DNA of 9,853 nucleotides from JAAYJR01 sp964611525. GTDB taxonomy: Bacteria > Bacteroidota > Bacteroidia > Bacteroidales > Prolixibacteraceae. Position numbers and translations under genes: made by a program. The notes beneath the pieces were generated by a model. That model was given only the letters and a program-made list of their open reading frames with translations, was not told where the DNA came from and searched no databases. This document shows positions 6,931 to 9,853 of the stretch, one piece after another. The first letter of the stretch is position 1. Every line of letters begins with the position of its first letter. The stretch is taken from NCBI GenBank assembly GCA_964611525.1, contig CAZTAL010000145.1:1-9853 (forward strand), written 5' to 3'.

Positions 6931-7518
6931 TTACAAATCCCTGTAATACAACCCCTTAACCTCGATCTTCATTCCCGGATTATGACCTTGGATAGCGAAA
7001 TGTCCTGATTTATATTCATTATCTTGATATGTCATAACCAGTTTACCATTTATCCAAAACTTAATTTCATCTCCCACAGCTTTAATCCGGTACTCAAACC
7101 ACTCCCCGTCCTTAGTAATTAATTCTTTAGCTTCTCCGGTAGGAGTTCCGGGTTTCCATAACCATCCCGTATAAGCTTTCTGATTATTACAAATCTGGGC
7201 TTCATATCCGCGGGGAAAACCATCCAGATTATCTTCGGGCGGATTAGCTCTGAAATAAAATCCACTGTTTGTTTTTTCTCCGCTGATCCTGAACATTCCT
7301 TTCGCTTCGAAATCATCCACTGTCACATCAGTATAAATATGTCCCATGCCACCTTCACCGACCAGAACACTATCCTGCACCGACCATTCTGCTTTTCCGC
7401 GAATAAACCAGCCGGTCAGATCCTTACCATTGAACAAAGAAATCCATTTTATTTTTGCATCAACTGTATTTGTAATGTTAAAAAGCACAACAAATACAAA
7501 TAACATTGTTTTGTTCAT
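6931..7518 (-). CDS. Secreted DUF1080 / 3-keto-disaccharide hydrolase-like protein
   Basis: A 195-residue exported protein of the PF06439 family (DUF1080, renamed 3-keto-disaccharide hydrolase), which has a concanavalin-like jelly-roll fold. The signal peptide is at about 1-21 (cleavage after TVDA). The family's opening motif SLFNGKDLTGW is at 27-37. Other conserved segments are SGFYFR (85-90), GYEAQI (104-109), GEWFEYRIKAVGDEIKFWINGKL (138-160) and the closing strands GHFAIQGHNPGMKIEVKGLYYRDL. Length is normal for a single-domain member. Some members hydrolyse 3-keto-glycosides and others may only bind sugar, so the activity is uncertain. The gene originally followed the esterase by 18 nt, and a 129-bp element now separates them, placing a terminator-like hairpin 37 nt before this start codon. 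Confidence 0.87.
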   Translation of the reverse strand: MNKTMLFVFVVLFNITNTVDAKIKWISLFNGKDLTGWFIRGKAEWSVQDSVLVGEGGMGHIYTDVTVDDFEAKGMFRISGEKTNSGFYFRANPPEDNLDGFPRGYEAQICNNQKAYTGWLWKPGTPTGEAKELITKDGEWFEYRIKAVGDEIKFWINGKLVMTYQDNEYKSGHFAIQGHNPGMKIEVKGLYYRDL

Positions 7519-7536
7519 TCGTTTAAAATATTATAA

Positions 7537-7545
7537 TTATCTAAT
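7537..7545. repeat. Target-site duplication, left flank of element copy 2
   Basis: The 9-mer ttatctaat is repeated exactly at 7675-7683, on the far side of the element. On the minus strand it holds a second, non-functional copy of the end of the esterase gene (ATT AGA TAA), 18 nt before the DUF1080 start codon. Confidence 0.75.
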
Positions 7546-7674
7546 GAGTCCGGTCTAAAAAGGTGCTTTGCACCCTTTTTAGGCAAATTTAAAAAATTTA
7601 TTAAACTAATTTTTAAACATTTATAAAATAACATAAATTATTAATCAATAAAAATTTCAGTTTTTATACTGAAC
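7546..7674 (-). mobile_element. MITE-like 129-bp element, copy 2 (inverted)
   Basis: The same 129-bp unit as at 1535-1663, in opposite orientation, with 10 substitutions and no indels. Its ends read gagtccggtctaaaaag (from 7546) and, on the other strand, gttcagtataaaaac (from 7674). It is flanked by the exact 9-bp direct repeat ttatctaat. It begins directly after the esterase stop codon, and that stop codon is part of the duplicated target. No coding capacity is visible. The different flanking repeats at the two copies show two separate insertion events. Confidence 0.8.
7555..7582. terminator. Bidirectional terminator-like hairpin in element copy 2
   Basis: CTAAAAAGGTGC (7555-7566) and GCACCCTTTTTAG (7570-7582) form a 12-bp stem with one bulge and a TTT loop, flanked internally by A5 and T5. 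It lies 93-120 nt after the esterase stop and just upstream of the DUF1080 gene. T7564-A7572 replaces the C-G pair seen in copy 1, so the fold is kept despite sequence change. Confidence 0.68.
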
Positions 7675-7683
7675 TTATCTAAT
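7675..7683. repeat. Target-site duplication, right flank of element copy 2
   Basis: The second exact copy of ttatctaat. It contains the functional TAA stop (complement of 7675-7677) and the last two sense codons (Ile-Arg) of the esterase gene, so the insertion left that protein intact. Confidence 0.75.
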
Positions 7684-9813
7684 AAAAAAATTAAAAATTA
7701 CCTGTTCTCTATTCACTTTGTCAGCTCTTCTTACTGACCATTTATCTGTGTTCCTCATAAATCTGTATGTATTAATTACTGACTTTTGAAGCTCATCAAT
7801 ATCATAATCATTAGCCACCTGTTTATCACCTGATAAAGGATTCAAAACAGTAACTTTTTCGGGGCATAGTGACTGATAAACCTGCGGCATATCAAATTTT
7901 TCCAAAATCCTGGGAAGAAGAATCTCATTCCTGTAGGCAGGGACTTCTGTTAAAACTATGCTTTCAAAAGATATTAAAGGCTCTTCCAGTAAATAAGAAG
8001 AGATATCATCACATAATAATCCGGCAAATGATCCGTATAAAGCACACATTCCTTTACCCCACAGCTTTATCGTTTTATCTTCAGCCTCATGCCCCTTCAA
8101 CCACTTAACAACAGACAGTATATCTCCGACCCTCTGACTAAATATTGGTTCTCCACTTAAAAAATCCCAGAAATAGTTAACAATCTTAACGGAGGCAGTC
8201 TCTCCCATCCCTCTTAAATCAACTGCACATATCTTGTATCCTGCTTTTAAAAGTTTTGTAACAATATCCCAGTCATTAATAATTCCCTGTTTACCATCTT
8301 CGTGTAAATATAGAATAATTTCATCTTTGGAATTTCCAGACTCGGTGTTAAGAATAATACCTGGTAATATTATACCCTCTTGCAGTTCAATAGTAAAAGG
8401 ATTAATCTGAATATCCCCCGAAATACGAGGGTCAGATAGTTCTGACTGCAGAATGTTATTTTCAAAACCCGAATGCAGTACCTCCTTTAAAAGTATGGCC
8501 ATTTTTTTCTTATGGATACTGAGATCCTTTTCAGTTTTTATATCAGGCCAAAAAGACTTATGAGTTTCATAATAATCTAAAACCAACTGATAAGGGTGAA
8601 GGCTTCCCTGTTCATTAAAAACACTACCATCTATAGCTGCATTTAAATCTTTTTCCTTTTCTAATATAATATTTCCTTCTGAAAATTTAGACGCATCATT
8701 GCCTGTCCATCGCAACAACCATGAATAAGTTATCTCTCTTTGTTCATGATTATAAGCATGACCCGCATTTACCATTGTTGTTGATATTTTTTCCGGTGAA
8801 TTATGTGCAGAATAAGCCTTATACAGCCATGTGTTAAGTTCCCACACACCTTGTAAAGGATTTAAATGATCTTCATTTGTAGTATTAAGCAGCAATGGTT
8901 TCGGTACATGTGCAAATAAAAGATCTCCCCTGGGATCAATGCCTGCTTCAAAGGCACCAAAGAATACCTGCTCGTGATCGGTTCCAAGATTAGCATAAAC
9001 ACGATATCTCCAGGTATTTGGATTACAAGTAGGCACAGAAATCGATATACGGTCTTCAAAAGGTAAAATATATGTTGACATCATTCCTCCTCCCGAACTA
9101 CCCGTTATTCCTATTTTTTGAGGATCAACTTCATCCCGGCTGACAAGATAGTCAATTGCCCTTATAGCATCCCAAACCATTAAATTAAAAACATGTGTGC
9201 CGACCAAAAATGACTTGATACCTAATATCTGATGGGTATTCCCGGGGGGACTTCCCCATTCGGAGTACTCCTTTACCACTCTTTCTCCCTGACCTAAACC
9301 GTCAATTGTTAAAACAACAAATCCTTTTTTTGCCATAGATATACTTATATATTGATATCTTTCATCGGCCTTGCCGGCAGGAGTATGTCCTATCACATTT
9401 AAAAGAGCAGGACGGGGAGAAGTAATATTTTTGGGCAAATACAAATTAGCGCTAACAAGATAATTGGGCCGGCTCTCAAAAAGAATCTTTTCAACAGTGT
9501 ATTCATCACTCTCCAGTCGTCCGGTAATCCGTGCATTCAGAGGTGTCTTTTCAGGAAACATCCCTGTCCACGATACCATCGAATCCCTGATAACTTGTGC
9601 ATGCGATGCCCAATCCTCTTTCGATCTCAAATCAGATAACAAGGAATCTCTCTTATCAAAATATTTATCAACAAGTGCAGTCAGGTAATCCCTCATCATA
9701 TTTTCATGAGGCTTATCAAATACGGTTAATTCATCCCGAGTGATTTGAGGCTGTGCTGTTAAATAGTTACCAGCGATTAACACAATCAGCAATATGGTAA
9801 AATAATTTTTCAT
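7675..9813 (-). CDS. Secreted two-domain alpha/beta-hydrolase, acetyl-xylan-esterase-like
   Basis: A 712-residue exported protein (signal peptide about 1-20, cleavage after YLTA) that probably deacylates a polysaccharide or oligosaccharide. The first alpha/beta-hydrolase domain spans about 95-370. It has an HTPAGK loop (143-148), DGLGQGER (171-178), the nucleophile elbow G-S-S-G-G (238-242, Ser240), a likely acid at Asp315 (NEDHL) and a likely His352 (NAGHAYN). This is the arrangement of acetyl-xylan-esterase and dienelactone-hydrolase relatives. A second alpha/beta-hydrolase-like unit (about 475-690) follows, with LHEDGKQG (503-510) and DLRGMGET (532-539). Its elbow reads LWGKGMCALYG (584-594), with Gly588 where a serine would be, so this half is probably inactive and may bind substrate or support the first domain. 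The gene opens the minus-strand series; only 40 bp upstream are visible. Substrate is unknown. Confidence 0.85.
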   Translation of the reverse strand: MKNYFTILLIVLIAGNYLTAQPQITRDELTVFDKPHENMMRDYLTALVDKYFDKRDSLLSDLRSKEDWASHAQVIRDSMVSWTGMFPEKTPLNARITGRLESDEYTVEKILFESRPNYLVSANLYLPKNITSPRPALLNVIGHTPAGKADERYQYISISMAKKGFVVLTIDGLGQGERVVKEYSEWGSPPGNTHQILGIKSFLVGTHVFNLMVWDAIRAIDYLVSRDEVDPQKIGITGSSGGGMMSTYILPFEDRISISVPTCNPNTWRYRVYANLGTDHEQVFFGAFEAGIDPRGDLLFAHVPKPLLLNTTNEDHLNPLQGVWELNTWLYKAYSAHNSPEKISTTMVNAGHAYNHEQREITYSWLLRWTGNDASKFSEGNIILEKEKDLNAAIDGSVFNEQGSLHPYQLVLDYYETHKSFWPDIKTEKDLSIHKKKMAILLKEVLHSGFENNILQSELSDPRISGDIQINPFTIELQEGIILPGIILNTESGNSKDEIILYLHEDGKQGIINDWDIVTKLLKAGYKICAVDLRGMGETASVKIVNYFWDFLSGEPIFSQRVGDILSVVKWLKGHEAEDKTIKLWGKGMCALYGSFAGLLCDDISSYLLEEPLISFESIVLTEVPAYRNEILLPRILEKFDMPQVYQSLCPEKVTVLNPLSGDKQVANDYDIDELQKSVINTYRFMRNTDKWSVRRADKVNREQVIFNFFIR

Positions 9814-9853
9814 TTATTTTCTTTTAAAACCCAATGCAAAATATAACATATTA

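Noticed and set aside
1664..7545. Composite transposon made of the two inverted elements moving the 5.9-kb block together
   Set aside because: Each element has its own, different, directly repeated flanks. A composite transposition would duplicate a target only at the outer ends, so two separate insertions fit better.

Overview
The window looks like the genome of a Bacteroidota (Bacteroidetes) member. The evidence is an AT-rich genome with near-perfect TAnnTTTG -7 boxes in front of several genes, no strong Shine-Dalgarno sequences, and an accessory set (two S1 sulfatases, a GH106-type enzyme, a DUF1080 protein and a secreted esterase) typical of polysaccharide-degrading members of that phylum. 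No susC/susD pair, regulator or sulfatase-maturing enzyme lies in the window, so this is best read as part of a polysaccharide-utilisation or sulfated-glycan-degradation locus, not a complete one.

Layout: a tRNA-Lys(CTT) on the plus strand (18-91) is followed by seven genes, all on the minus strand. In transcription order these are a two-domain secreted alpha/beta-hydrolase (9813-7675), a DUF1080 / 3-keto-disaccharide-hydrolase-like protein (7518-6931), a BrnT/BrnA toxin-antitoxin pair (6742-6271), a GH106-like alpha-L-rhamnosidase with a Tat-type signal (6183-3355), and two different secreted S1 sulfatases (3131-1683 and 1532-102). The exported enzymes would together remove ester groups, sulfate and terminal deoxy-sugar residues from a decorated, probably sulfated and rhamnose-containing, glycan. 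The substrate itself is inference.

The most notable structure is not a gene. Two copies of a 129-bp AT-rich element (1535-1663 and 7546-7674) lie in opposite orientations, match at 119 of 129 positions with no gaps, and are each bounded by their own direct repeat (13 bp and 9 bp). They look like a MITE-type non-autonomous transposable element with target-site duplications. Each carries a 12-bp stem-loop shaped like a bidirectional terminator, and the two copies differ by a compensatory base-pair change in that stem. Both insertions sit exactly in what were very short intergenic gaps (about 11 and 18 nt). One duplicated the start codon of a sulfatase and the other the stop codon of the esterase, so two formerly tight operon junctions were split without damage to any reading frame. 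Because each copy's two flanks still match each other, the 5.9-kb segment between them has not been left inverted.
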